Shown: positions 1 to 12,200 of the stretch, piece after piece
How positions within the stretch are numbered: position 1 is the first letter of the stretch
Layout of the letters: every line of letters starts with the position of its first letter
Assembly (NCBI GenBank): GCA_947000775.1
Contig: CAMQGK010000299.1
Location: forward strand, 17,984,001-18,048,000
Reading direction: 5' to 3'
Origin: Pterois miles
Taxonomy: Eukaryota; Chordata; Actinopteri; Perciformes; Scorpaenidae
Length of the DNA: 64,000 nt
Translations under genes and position numbers: made by a program
The notes under the pieces: generated by a model
The model's input: the letters and a program-made list of their open reading frames with translations, nothing else
Told to the model about the DNA's origin: nothing
The model's database searches: none

Positions 1-1486
1 ACATGTTTGCGTATGATCTTTGCATGCAGCGTCCCCGCCGCTGCAGCTCCATGTAGATGTGGCTTTAACCTTTATCTCCCCTTCAGCATGCAGCACAGTG
101 CACAATATGCACAATAGCGAGCAGGGAGAAGGGCAGCTTACAGCAGCAACAAAGCAACACTTTATCCTCCTCAAAGTGACAGCGAGGCCAAAGCAGAGTG
201 ACACGGCCGCCGGGAATAAACCCTCCTCTTGTCATAGCTGCGTCTGGTTACTTGAGTTCTCCGCGATTTGTTTTTGACAGTTTCCAAATCTGTTTGGCGT
301 TAATCTGTTTTTTTGTGTTATTATGAACTTGAGGAGTGAAGCTGTTCTAATTCTGAGATAGTGTCAAGGCTGGCGTATTTCAGACTTATCAATACCACAC
401 CAAGTTGCTTCAGTGATTCAGAGATTTCGGCAAGGCATACATAAGAAGATAACCCTCTTATCGGCCATGACGCACCAGTTGTCTAGAGAAATTCAGAAGT
501 ACTTCATTCTTATTTAGCATAAAAGGGAGGGGATTAGATTCCCATGCCTCCAGCCTCCCTCCGTCTCTCCCTCTTTCATGCCTTTTTCTGCCTCCTATTT
601 TTGACTACATCCCTTTTGTACTGATCTGAGTCTCATGAACCCCTGGCGGCCCCCCGTCCACTTCCTCATCTCTCTCTGTGCCTCCTTCTCAATCTTTCCC
701 TTTTTTCCTCCCCTGGTTCCCTCCTTCTTCATTTCTGGAGAGGAGGCTATGAAATATTTAAGGCTGTGCTGCTGTTGAGGCCTATATTTAGATGAGACAG
801 AGCCACCACCCCCTTTCTCTCGGCCTCTGGTTTGTGTGTGTTGACATGCACTCCACGCAGCAGCGACTGCAGCACTCCCACCGTCGGCTGCCGACATAAC
901 ACAGCAGACCCTCTGCATCTGTCACACGCAAACTGCAAAATCAATAAAACATTCAGGCCACCTAAAAGACCTTCCTGCACGTTCCACGCTCTGCTAGTGG
1001 AACAATTTTAGCCTGTATGAAATATTAGAAACATTCCCAATTTACCTGCGTGTAGATATATCATGTTTAAATAGCCAGTTCATGTTTTTAACTTGTTGTC
1101 TTTATGTCTAAATTTAGGATAATCTACATTTCCGCTGTAATAATTCCAGATGTTTCACATTAATAGCCTTCCATCAGGTCAGCGAGTGTAATTCTTGATA
1201 CTAGATTTCAGTTAACAGAAACTCAGAGCACAGATTGGTATTATTGTACTGATGGCTCACTTTTCTGTAATCAGTGTCATTATACAAATGGATTGTTTGC
1301 AAGGGAGAGTTAAAAAGAAAACAGTACAAAGTCAGTCAAATAAAAGTACTAAAATGTAATTTACAAGCCGGTTATCAGCCTCCTACGTTGAATTGCTTTC
1401 TTTAAACTCCAAGTGGCTCGACCACAAAACATAAATCATACCAGACTCTAGACGCCAGCTATAGATATATAAGGGATCTGATCAGG
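1..1486. other. Non-coding sequence, probably inside the last myo1d intron
   Basis: No supportable exon is seen. The short open frames show no recognisable protein and overlap low-complexity pyrimidine-rich DNA around 540-730. This stretch lies upstream of the last myo1d exon and no earlier myo1d exon was found in the window, so it is read as intron by inference. Confidence 0.4.
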
Positions 1487-1974
1487 CAGGTCTGAGAAGT
1501 GAAGCCAGTGCTGAAGTGCTTAAACTTGCATTCTCTCTAATATCCAGCAGGCGCCGACTCCTCTGGTTGCTAAAAGAAGTCTGATTGTATAGAAGTCTAT
1601 GAGAAAATTAGTCTATTTCTCACTTGATTTATTGCCTCAGTAAACATTGTAAACATGAGTTTATGGTTTCAATCACTAGTTTCAAGTCTTCAATCCAGCA
1701 TGATGTTCATTTAGTAAATTATGGTCTCATTTAGAGTCAGATAGACCATAAAGCAGGGGATGCTTTAGGGCGGGGCTACTTTGTGATTGACAGGTCGCTA
1801 CCACAGAGTTGTCTACGTTTTTGTCTTAGGACTTTAACCCTTTCACATTGTGGTCTTAGTTCTTCAAAGTTACTATTTTGGTCACCTAATAACGTCTTAT
1901 TCAGTGTTCGGTTGTGTTTAGCTCCACCCTCTTGTGTCACTTCTGGTTCCAAAAAAACCAAGATGGTGTCGGCC
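1487..1974 (+). repeat. Dispersed repeat, copy 1
   Basis: This block matches the reverse complement of 21,237-21,550 over most of its length. Shared segments include TCTGATTGTATAGAAGTC, the run from GATTTATT through AAACATGAGTTTATGG, and the end CCACCCTCTTGTGTCACTTC. Copy 1 carries an extra internal stretch at about 1,690-1,840. The class is not recognised; it is a medium-copy teleost-type repeat. Confidence 0.6.
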
Positions 1975-2474
1975 AGAATACCGCCTCAGAATAGCAGTCC
2001 ACAAACCAATAGGTCACTAGTCTTCGTCAGACTAGTGGGGACTAGTCAGACTGTAGCGTTATGAACTGATGAAGCCACTTGGATAAGAGGGGAAACGTTT
2101 TCAGAGACAAATCTAAGTCCAGTTGCCTTCGATTCAATTGTTGCCAGAATGAATATGACCTGGATGAATGAGAACATTCATAGACTTTTAAATGTTTTGG
2201 TTTTTGACCACGCCATAACAAAACTATGAAGCGGAACCAAAAGGGTGTAGCTGTGCTCCAGGGATAGAATTTATTGGTGCACACCCATGTCACATACAGT
2301 CAAGGGGAGTGCTGTTCTCATGAACTGGAGAAACCTTGTGGAAAGTGAAAAGCTGAGTAACGTTGCTGACGTTGCTTGCGTCAAACTTCAGGTCAGAGAC
2401 CTAAAACCGGGTAACAAATGGGTAAATGCGCGTTCAGTTAGCTATAGTGAGAGGACAGTGAATTTAGTGTGTAG

Positions 2475-2726
2475 TTGAAGTCGGTGCCTGGAAACGTATT
2501 TGAAGCTCGTTGCATCCTCTGCAAGAAAACTTTGAAAAGTGGAACAATACTGGCTGCAATCAGCCAGTATTGTTCCATGTCAGGATTGAGAGCAGCAGCT
2601 CCAGTCGACCTCCAGACAGCGTTTGGAGCTCCACCTCCACTAAAAGCTGAGCTGATCTGGACTTTACACCCTGTAACGAAGCATCAGTCATATAGCAGCA
2701 ATGACCATATTGATGTTAGGTCTTAG
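2475..2726 (+). pseudogene. Decayed BED zinc finger / hAT-like transposase relic
   Basis: The frame reads VPGNVFEARCILCKKTLKSG, which looks like the N-terminal half of a BED-type finger (C-x2-C) of teleost hAT-like elements. The second half with its His pair is missing. After a break come residues resembling an 'ELIWTL..VTKHQSYSSN' block found in such transposases. The finger is interrupted exactly where a perfect palindrome begins at 2,540. The assignment rests on recognising family-like residues by eye; there is no intact ORF and no function is expected. Confidence 0.4.
2540..2577. repeat. Perfect 17-bp palindrome with 4-base loop
   Basis: TGGAACAATACTGGCTG is followed by CAAT and then by its exact reverse complement. 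It would form a 17-bp hairpin in RNA or a small cruciform in DNA. It sits within the BED relic and breaks it. The stem is too short for a typical miRNA precursor and does not extend into the flanks. Confidence 0.9.
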
Positions 2727-3533
2727 ATTGCATCCATAGTGGTCTTAAGTCATCATGGTTCATAATGGTCTTAGAAGGTCTTTAAAAGTCTTAAATTTGA
2801 CTTGTTGAAACATGCAGATACCCTGTAATACTATGAGAGCACAAACCGTTGCCAGTTAAACAAAGAGGGAAAATAAACTGCAGTGCCTTTGAGCAAGAAC
2901 TCTATGCTCAGGTATAATACACTATATTTTCAAATGTCTTATTACTTTACGTTGAATCCATGAATCCATTTTACTTCATCATTTTTATCTTTTTATTCCA
3001 TTTTCCAACATTTCCGGTGGTTTATTTCTCCATCACACACACTTCCACTCTGCTTCACGCCTTTCCCGCTGAGATCTGCAAGTAAAAATAGCTCCGAGTT
3101 GAATTATTCATCCACATCCTCAGTTCTCAAAGGTGTTGCGCTGCAGTTTAAAGATGTCACTCCATCAACACAACACCATACTGATGCAGGAATGTTCTTG
3201 TCACTAAAGAAAAAGTGGGATGTTTTTGACAGGTCAGAGTGACGTTAGATGTGTTTAGATTGTGTTGTGTGCTGCAGATTTTCTCTCTTTCTGCTCACTC
3301 GGTATGTGTCAGTCAACCTAATGACGAAGTTGCCCCATGACCGACGCTTGTAAATCCCTGATTCAGATAATCTCCTCTGTATTCCCGTTGTCGTAGTTTC
3401 CATGTTGTAGAGCCGGAATGGGTTTCTTAGAAAAGCACTGAGGATTGTTTCTGTAGCAACAGCTTGGTTTTAACTCCACCGACTGCTGTCAGCGTCCACA
3501 GTGACTAATGAAAAACCCTGTGCACTCCATTGA

Positions 3534-3535
<2 letters not shown>

Positions 3536-3606
<71 letters not shown>
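3536..3606. repeat. (TG)n microsatellite
   Basis: About 71 bp of uninterrupted TG dinucleotides. It directly precedes the TTAGGG-like repeat at 3,607-3,800, with which it is commonly associated in fish. Confidence 0.95.
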
Positions 3607-3609
<3 letters not shown>

Positions 3610-3800
3610 GGCCAGTCCTCACCTTCAGACGGACCTTCAAAGGCCTTTTTGAAGGTTCAAACTTGGTTTAAAGGTCCAGGTTAGAATTAGGTTTAGGTGA
3701 GGGTTAGGGTTGGGCTCAGGCATTTAGCTGTGATGGTTAATGTTAGGGTAAGGGCTGAGGGAATGCATTATGTCAGTGCTTGTCCTCACAAAGATAGAAG
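3607..3800. repeat. Interspersed repeat with degenerate TTAGGG-like core
   Basis: The segment contains AGGTTAGAATTAGGTTTAGG, GAGGGTTAGGGTTGGGC and GCATTTAGCTGTGATGGTTA, ending near GTCCTCACAAAGATAGAAGT. This is a familiar teleost dispersed repeat. The telomere-like hexamers are degenerate and few, so it is not an interstitial telomere. Confidence 0.55.
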
Positions 3801-6227
3801 TACGCGGCTGTGTGTGGGAGACGAGAGTCATCGACTGGACTTCATTAACCCCCGCTAGCTGTCCTCTGTGTGCATTTTGGTGCATCGAGTAGATTGATGG
3901 TTTTAGTGCTGAGACGGTTAATTGATTAATCGACGGACAGAAAATTTACAACTATTGTGATGGATGGGTTTCATTTACAATTTTTTATTATTTGTGGCAA
4001 TACAATACCTGACTGTCAGTACAGATGTTATTACCAAAAATCCCCCTCCATGTTTTTATGTCCTGGTTGACACCATTTTAATTTTTATCTTTTTTTGTCT
4101 TTATTAAAAAGCTTGTTTTTTTATTAATTTGTATGTATGAGAATTTTGAAAAGCGCTATATAAATTTCATGAATTATTATTGTTATCATTTTACTACACT
4201 TTTTTGATATTACTTTGAGAAAAATAAACAGTATTTTTTATAAACCTACTATATATTATTACTATTATTTATAAACATAAGCCCAAATAGTATTTATATA
4301 TTGTTCAATCACAACCAACTGTACTAAAACTTTTCCTAAATAAAACAGGTGCAACACCGACACAAGTTTAAAGTCGAATAAATAAACTGTGAAAAAGGGG
4401 ATCAGCTATGATTGTGATAAAAATCGTAAGTCCTTTACTGAGTCCTAAACTTCTAAATATTCACTGAGCTTCTCAGCTTTTCAAATGTGACTATCTGCTG
4501 CTTTTCTCTGTGTTTTTTTTATCATTTTAAATTAAATATCTTTGTGTTTTTGATGGCTGGTCGAACAAAACAAGCAATTTGAAGATGTCAGTTCAGTTCT
4601 TTATTGTCCCACTGGAGGCCATTCGACTTGCAGCAGAGCACAGATAAACAATGACAGCACACCTAACAGTACAACAGTAAAGCCTATAAAAAAGATATTA
4701 AAACAATGGTGAATTGGACTCTGGGAAATTGTGATGGGCATTTCTCTCTGTTCTCTTTCATTTTATAGACTCAACAAAGATTAAAAATGAAAAGAATAAA
4801 GTAAATGGCTGAGTTGTGTGTAGTTTTTCCGTCTGAAGTAGTAAAACTATAAAGGCTTTTATGAGAAGCAGCAGAGAGTCGGCAGCCATGTTAGCAGCTC
4901 TGAGAGGCTGTACACAGTGGAGCTGTGATGCTAACGTCTGTAAACTAACGTACACAATGACGCTGCTGACATGCTGATGTTTAGCAGGTGTATTATTTAC
5001 CTTTTTCACCAGCTTAGTTTATTATATTAACATGCCAACATCTGCAAAGTGGCTCTAAACACAAACAGCTGAGGCTGATGCAAATATTATTGATGGTGCA
5101 GATATTTGGGAATTTTAGGGAACTTTTCTATCCGCACCGAGTCCAGGAGCAGCTCATCAGCCTGACGACCCTTCACCCTACAAAATAAAGAAGAACCAGC
5201 AAAAGGACACCTAGTGGAGTGGAGGGGTCGTCACAACTTTTTTGTCCACTTGCCACTGTGGCTGCTGCTTGCCACTTGCATATTTTACCAGCATTTGGCT
5301 GCTGTCTGTGATATCTAACAACCAAAATCTTTCAGATGGAGATCCCTGAAGTGAAAGCTAATTAAATGGGGGTCCGTGACGTAATGTGTATCATGATAAA
5401 GGTTGAGAACCACTGGCTGACATTCATCTCAACACCACCCTGGTGGGAATCTCTGGATTAAGCAAAAATGTAATGAACTGAAGTTTGTTGCAGCCCCTGG
5501 TGATTTATTCTGGTGCTTAAAGCCTTCAGGGTAGCATGAGGACCTCCTCCTCAGACTTCCTCCCCCACTGTAAACTGTCCACATCTGTCTCTGTGACAGA
5601 TGTTTATAGATTTACCTCCCTCATATCTGTCTTCAAGCATGCCTACATCCATTCATACTTTCTCTGTCTTCCTCTCCTCTAACCTCCACCACCGCCCTTT
5701 GTCCTTCTCTGCCTCCCTCCCACTCGCTCCCATCCTTCCTCCCCCCAACAGTCATGAGTCAGCAGTAGTGTGCAGTACACAGCCCTTCATTGATCCGTCA
5801 GTGATGTGGTCATATTCTGTTTCTGCCCTGGCCTCCTGCCTCCCCTCCCTGAAGACCTGAACATTACGTTTAGCCCCCGCCCCGTCGGCTGCTGACACTG
5901 CAGAAGGGATTTGGAGAAGTGTAAAGCCCGAAGGCTTCGGGGGAGACGAAGTGGATTTTAGAACAGAGGAAACACAGAAAGTGTTAGTCAGTGTGTCATG
6001 AATAGTGAGCAAAGAGGGAGGGAGGTATTATCATGTTAAGTATTTTAAAAAACAGCACTCTTGTATTGATCCGCGAATGCCAAATCTGATATACCTGCAG
6101 TTCAGGTGACCCATCAGGAGTCACATCAGTCTGCAGTAGTAAGCTTCTGTCATCAGACATGTCGGCATCAATGTGCTTTGTTCATTATTTTCCTTTCTGT
6201 CTGTGTTTGACTGTGTTTTAGTCACAT
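3801..6227. other. Non-coding, AT-rich sequence with repeat remnants
   Basis: No coding exon could be supported. At about 5,190-5,430 there is a hAT-like remnant ending in GGTTGAGAACCACTGGCTGA. A tail-like piece (CTTTATTGTCCCACTGGAGG) lies at about 4,600. The stretch 5,590-5,740 is pyrimidine-rich low-complexity DNA that creates spurious open frames. Confidence 0.4.
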
Positions 6228-6575
6228 GGCTGAACGGTGGTGCAGTTAGCGGTTAGCACTGTCGCCTCATAGCAAGTGGGTTGCAGGTTCGAATCCAGCT
6301 TGGGGCTCCTCTGTGTGCATGTTCTCCCCGTGTTAGTGTGGGTTTTCTCCAGGCTCTCCGGTTTCCTCCGACAGTTCAAAGACATGCAGGTTTAATTGAT
6401 GACTCTCAGTGTCCCATAAGTGTGAATGGTTGTCTGTCTCTATGTGTCCTGCGATGGACTGGTGACCTGTCCAGGGTGAACCCCACCTTCGCCCAATGCC
6501 GGCTTGGATTGGCTCCAGCTGTTCCCCCGCAACCCCTAACGGGATAAGTGGTTGCAGATGGATAGATAGATGGGT
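6228..6575 (+). mobile_element. tRNA-like-headed interspersed repeat (SINE-like), copy 1
   Basis: It begins GGCTGAACGGTGGTGCAG and has a Pol III box-B-like GGTTCGAATCC at about 6,287. It then shows the fish-typical blocks TGTTCTCCCCGTGTTAGTG, GACATGCAGG and GACCTGTCCAGGGTGAACCC, and ends ACGGGATAAGTGGTTGCAGATGG followed by short GATA repeats. The same family occurs at 18,479-18,565, 18,826-19,200 and 61,757-62,014. Confidence 0.75.
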
Positions 6576-6639
6576 GGTTTCAACTGCTCCACGCTGGTGA
6601 AATCTGTGGCCGGCGGCTTAATGTTTTACTCTACATCCA

Positions 6640-7160
6640 TCCGTCCCAGTCTTGTGAAAGAAACTCGAGAATGAACTGATTAAATTTTGGTGGTAAAAGG
6701 CCAAGGTCACTGTGACCTCACAAAACCCGTTTTTCAGCCAAAACTCAAGAATTCATATGTTAATTATGATAATTTCACACCGTTGTCGAACAGGATAAAA
6801 TGATGAAGTGGTGATATGTTACGAAGATGTGAACTGCAACTTGACTGGTTGGCGGAGGCATACAACCATGAGGCGGTAATTGTAGTTCCTCCAGAATCTC
6901 CAGCTCTCCCTTCCGGAACCACATCCTAGACGACGTCAACCGATAGCAGATTATCCCCACATGGGACCCTGATACCTCACGCCTGTAGGTAAACAGCTGT
7001 AATCGGCCTCTCCGAAATCCAGGACATGTAAGGGCCGGAGGATTGTTAGCCGCCGTTTTAGCAACAACTGCATTTAGACATTTGGTTGGAAGAGATCTCT
7101 GGTTGTTCGGTAGCTGCGATGTAAAGTACAAAAAAAAGAAAGAAAAAAAAACACTGGTAT
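6640..7160. repeat. Probable interspersed repeat of unknown class
   Basis: The segment CCAAGGTCACTGTGACCTCA, followed by AACTCAAGAATTCATATG and CAGGATAAAATGATGAAG, is recognised as a widespread fish repeat. The minus-strand open frame at 6,775-7,131 (118 codons) falls inside or beside it and has no recognisable domain. Confidence 0.4.
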
Positions 7161-8512
7161 GGTCCTTTAATTAAAGTAAGGCCATCCATTCATGTTGTTT
7201 GTGGAAGAATTACATCTGTTGCTGAGCCATTTAGCTGTAGAGAGTAATGAATATTTAATAACAAAAAACTGTTGTTAAATGACTGTGTCAAAGTGTATTT
7301 TCTCTTATAGCTGCAGATGAAACTAAAATGATATATAACAGTGAGATAAAAGGAGGATAAGAGAAAGAGAGAGAAAGAAAGAGCCATGCTGCCTTTGTCT
7401 TCCTCACCAAGGTCACCCTTTCTGCTGAATCAAATATTTCCAACTGATAGAAGTGAGCTTCTCTCTTCTCCTCTTTCCCTCCATCCCTCCTTCTCCATTT
7501 CCTCTTTCTCCATTAATCACCCTCCCCAGTGCTGCTCCCTCCCCCTCTTGTTTTTCTCTTCACATTCCACTTCTCCTCATCCTCCTCTCTCCCTCCCGCT
7601 CCCTCCCTCCTTTCTGGGGCGCTGCGGATGCAGTTCCCATGGCAACCATTGGATCCATGTTTGTCTGATACGTATGCGATCCATTAATAACCCTGCTGGC
7701 TGGAGATAATAACAGCACATCTCATCCCAGACCACAGGCAGAGTGGAGTATAGAAGAGGAAGAATGCGAGAGGAATATAAAGAGTAGAGAGAAAGAAAGA
7801 TGCTGAACAAAAGGAGGATGTAATTTGTGTCAGAGAAAATCAGCACAAGCTCGTATTTTAGCTTTACTTGGACAATTAGGGCAGGATATCAGTGTGTCCG
7901 TAGCATCGAGTGTTGCTGTTTTTAGATGGCGTTTTATGTTTATGAACTTGGCTTCTTTTGTTAAATGAAAGAAGGTGGTTACGTAGAACATTTCTCAAAT
8001 TAAGGTATCAAAAAAGTATTGTTTGGTATCAAAAACCAGGTATTGTGCAGACAAACGTCATTGTCTTTATGCTGAAGTTGTGCAGCAGCCTTCCACTCAG
8101 GGGTCTTCAAGGATAATCTATCTGCAGAGTCGTTATATAACTTCCAATTTGCCAAGTCAAATTGCAATGCGAGTTCACAAATTCTCGCACACACATAAAA
8201 GAGTGTGGTACGCACACTGCGAGTCATTGCTATGTGAGCCAGCGGGAGTCCTGCTCCTCCCGTTGGCACCGTGCTGCAGCCTGGGGGAGGAGGAGGCCGG
8301 CTGGGTGGAGTGATGGATGGCGAGTGGCCAGGCCTGAGTGCGTGTTTGTGCATGCTGACTGTGTAAGTATGCGTTAGAGATAATAATATTTAAAGGTGTG
8401 ACAATGTGCAGCATGTGTCAGAGGTTGTGCATGAATGAAACAGTGTGAATGCGCGACTCGGTCTGACCTACTTTTCTACTGCAGCCGGCCCAGAATCATC
8501 ACAGCCAAACAA

Positions 8513-8514
<2 letters not shown>
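7161..8514. other. Non-coding sequence, nothing recognised
   Basis: Pyrimidine-rich low-complexity DNA at 7,450-7,620 generates overlapping open frames with biased composition. No splice-supported exon or known repeat boundary was identified. Confidence 0.35.

Positions 8515-8562
<48 letters not shown>
8515..8562. repeat. (CT)n(CA)n compound microsatellite
   Basis: A short CT run passes directly into about 35 bp of CA dinucleotides. Confidence 0.95.
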
Positions 8563-8563
<1 letters not shown>

Positions 8564-8785
8564 GGACAAACACACTCAGTGGAGTGTTAACCCTGCTGAT
8601 AGCACCATGTTGTGCTTTCATTATAACATAAGCACAGACACTGGCACGAGCTTAAGTAACAGATGAATGTGTGGAAGCTTCATAGTGAACTGAAACAACT
8701 TAATTAGTTGATTCGTCGACTGACACAAACTGTTGAGATTGTTGATTCATTTTTAAATGAACACTGTGTACAGTAGCATATAGGA

Positions 8786-9045
8786 CAGGGGTGGCCAATT
8801 ATTTTTCCTGTGGGGCCACATGAGAAACCCAGATTGTTACCGGGGGCCAAACAAATGCTGTCAGACGTAACCTCTATTTTATCACAGTCAGAAATACTGG
8901 GCACACATTTTTCAGCATTTATTACACTGAAAATCACTCCATACAGCATATTATTAAGAAAATAACATTATATACAGGAGTCTTTTAACCGTACGGCGCT
9001 AGCAAAACTTAACACTTAACTTAACATTAACACTTACATTTAACA
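8786..9045 (-). mobile_element. hAT-like element fragment (terminal part)
   Basis: It starts with the terminal sequence CAGGGGTGGCCAATTATTTT. Its interior matches the reverse complement of the right part of the element at 15,763-16,570: both share ATATACAGGAGTCTTT and the run of TTAACATTAACACTTACATT repeats. It stops abruptly where a different repeat begins at 9,046. Confidence 0.65.
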
Positions 9046-9229
9046 GCCGCAATGTTTCTACAGTAGCTCAGAACGGACAAACCAAACACTGGCTCTCGAG
9101 AGCGACATTCATGTTTATGAGTCGACCACCGTAGTTCCACTCGCTTGGCACACGGCAGAAGTTTAAGTTAGTTGTAGTCTGCAACCTCACCGCGAGAGCT
9201 GCCAAATCCTACACACTGCTCCTTTAAGG
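9046..9229 (+). mobile_element. 3' half of a palindromic MITE
   Basis: This matches the right half of the complete element at 37,839-38,163, from GCCGCAATGTTTCTACAGTA through ACACTGGCTCT to the terminus TACACACTGCTCCTTTAA. Its left half is replaced by the hAT fragment 8,786-9,045. Confidence 0.65.
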
Positions 9230-12200
9230 CATTTATCAAACAAAAAATGTCAGACTTTAGCTTATCAGACGGACATATCGTTGCAAATTTAAGACATCAC
9301 CTGATGTTCTGACAACTTGAGTATATGTCACTATTATCTAACACTTTATAGACCAAACGACAGACTGACTGTTACCAGAAAGCTGCTGGTCGTTCTGTTG
9401 TATCGTTGTATCATCGTCTGGTTCATCTGTGCAGCTCACTGCTCTAAAGATCATCACATCCTCCAGCACTGCAATAATGCATGAAATCTCATGATGCATG
9501 AGAACAAAATTGCACTCTTGTAATTAGCTCTGACCGTCTGACAGATTCTGCACTCGGGGAGAGATTTATTAAGCCTCGATTCAAATGCATTCTAATGGGA
9601 GGAGATGAAAGTGTCCCTGGATTTACGGACGTTCACACTCTTTACTGGGATCGAGTTCACATGGAAAATTCTCAGCCTCTGAAGTTTAATTGCAGCCTCA
9701 GTTATTATGATCAATATTTGGAATGCCATAAATGAACATGATTTTATTTCTGAGCTTTTTGATCTCAGACAAAATCCCAACTGTGAACTTTGCCTTTTAG
9801 CCTCCCCCTCAAACGCTAAACGAATTTAAACGCAGGCCCAGCCGTTGATTGCATAATTAGTTTCCATCTTAGTAAATCAGACGCTAATTACAAACAGATC
9901 GCGAGTGCAAATTGAATGAAAAGCTCAGTGCACATTTGCCTCGTGATTTCATGTCATGAATAAAGCCCTCTCTGTTTTTCTATTAATGTTATTGTTTTAT
10001 TTTGGGTTTAATTTCAGTCTTATTTTGCATGAATATTTAAAATGGCACGTATAATAAATGACTGTGTATTTCTGTATATATTATTATATGTGCATTATAT
10101 GAATTATTGCATTTTTAGGTTGTTATTAATCTCTTTAGTTGGTCAAAATAGTCACAGACTAGTACTGGAATTAGTCGGTTAATCAATTAGTGAATCAACA
10201 GAAAATTAATCAGCAAATATTTTTATAATTAAGTAAATGTTTAAGTCACTTTTCATGGAAAAGTGCTGAAATATGTTTTTCCTGGTCTGAATGGATTATC
10301 TTTGGGTTATAGATCGTTAGGAACCTGTGATGACATTTTTTTATTTTTTTACTCTACAATACAAACTAACTGGAGAAAATCATCGGCAGATTATTCCTGA
10401 TAAAATCAGCTGCAGCTCTAAGCAGAATGTACGATTTCTGTCCAACTTAGTAGAACTCCATCATTTTAATGAATGTATCGGTAATCATGGCGTTGTTGTT
10501 GTCTGTTAAAAGTGAGTCATTCGTACCCTCAGATTAGTATTTCTCAGGATTAGCACCCTAAATGCTGCATGTACATGTGATGTAAGCTGCTCGTTTTGGC
10601 TACTGGAACCTTTTTGCTTCTAATTTAAAGCCACTGTGAGGAACTTTTAACTTAATCAAACTGTCTCAATTAAACACAGATGCCTCTCTGTGACCTACAT
10701 AAGTTAACAAGAGCATCAGCGGGAGTATTGGCCTGTCCTCGGCCCAATTCCCCATGAAATTAGACATAATGATTTACAACACGCAGGTTCACCAGACTGT
10801 CCTTCAGCTCAGACTCTAGCGGAGCAGACAGACCCAGATCCAGCTTTGCCGCAGCCTTTGACCTGCTGTCAGAGCTCCGGCGGGAGGTGGAGGTCTTCGT
10901 CTCGCTGCTCCGCCGCCACATTGTTGGAGGTCCAGGCCGTACCACTGGAGTGAAGGGAGGCTCGGGAGAACCAGAACCAGGGCAGCGAGGGGCAGACCAT
11001 CAGACCCTGCTGCAGTAAAATGAGAGGTTTTTTAAAGGGACTCGGAAACACTACCGCTTTTGTCCACAGGGACCACCAAAATGAACATAAAAAGAAAGTT
11101 CCACGTAGTAGCGTTAACCTCCGTTTTTTAATTTTAGAATATATATACAGGATTGCTTTTATTATTGTAGCCAGATTAATGTGACGTCATATCCGTTCTG
11201 TATCTGTCAACCAAACAAACCGCGAGCCATAACAAAACGTAGAAAACACTGGAGGGTCGACGTGGATCCGACCTGCAGCCTCCCATGTTAAATCCAGCGT
11301 GGTAAACACGAAACATCCAGTAAAGGATGGAAACACTTTGGGTTTCACACATCATGGCTAAAGCTACATGCTAACTCTGTCCTGGACAGGGAATGCTATC
11401 GTATGGCGGTAACGTGCGGTCCGGCCAGCCGTCACTCTCGTCTCCGTGGTCAACTGGGCCGACGCCACAACTGTAGACCACCACGTACTGACATCGGTGT
11501 TAAATGCATTCAAATGGCCCAGATGGAGCTGAACATGGATGGATAAAGAGAATGGAGACGTTTTAGGAAGCAGACGTGCAACAATGTCTGGTTTTCAAAA
11601 TAATGACTGTAAATGTAAAAAGCAATGTATATACAAAATACATCTATGGAAATAAGATTAATTGGACTACATTCACCAGAAGTATAAAATATTACATGTC
11701 CCTTATAAATAAAAAAAAAATACCACTAATTTATGATATTTATTGTTTATTTATGATTTATGTCTTACTGGATATATTGCTTATATATATTACTGGTTAC
11801 TGGATATATTTGACTTCAGGACATGTCTGACTACATACATGCTGAAAATCAAACATTTTTACTGCATTAATTTAGATATTTTCCAAAGAAAAAGTTTACG
11901 ATTCAACTTTCTTTTCCATGGCCTAGTGTTTAAAAAGTTAACAATAATTGCAATAAATTGCAATTTCAAATCACAATACTTAAAAATCCCATTATTATCG
12001 AATCGGCACCCAAGTAACTTGATAGTATTGGATCAGGAGATGGGTGTATCGTCCCCGCCCTAAAATGCTGTGTGTATAAATACTGTATATACCCTTGTGC
12101 ATGTGCTGGTGTGAGCTATATTTAATCTGCTACTGGGCCACTCACTCTCAGAGTAGCTGCCTCTCCATTCCCAAAGGATCTTTCCTCATACCGAGTCTAT

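Noticed and set aside
2540..2577. miRNA precursor
   Set aside because: A 17-bp stem with a 4-base loop and unpaired flanks is too short for a typical precursor, and neither arm is a miRNA I know.
3660..3760. Interstitial telomeric array
   Set aside because: Only a few degenerate TTAGGG-like hexamers occur inside a known-type dispersed repeat; there is no tandem perfect array.
6775..7131. 118-codon minus-strand frame
   Set aside because: It lies in or next to an interspersed repeat, has no recognisable domain and no supporting splice signals.
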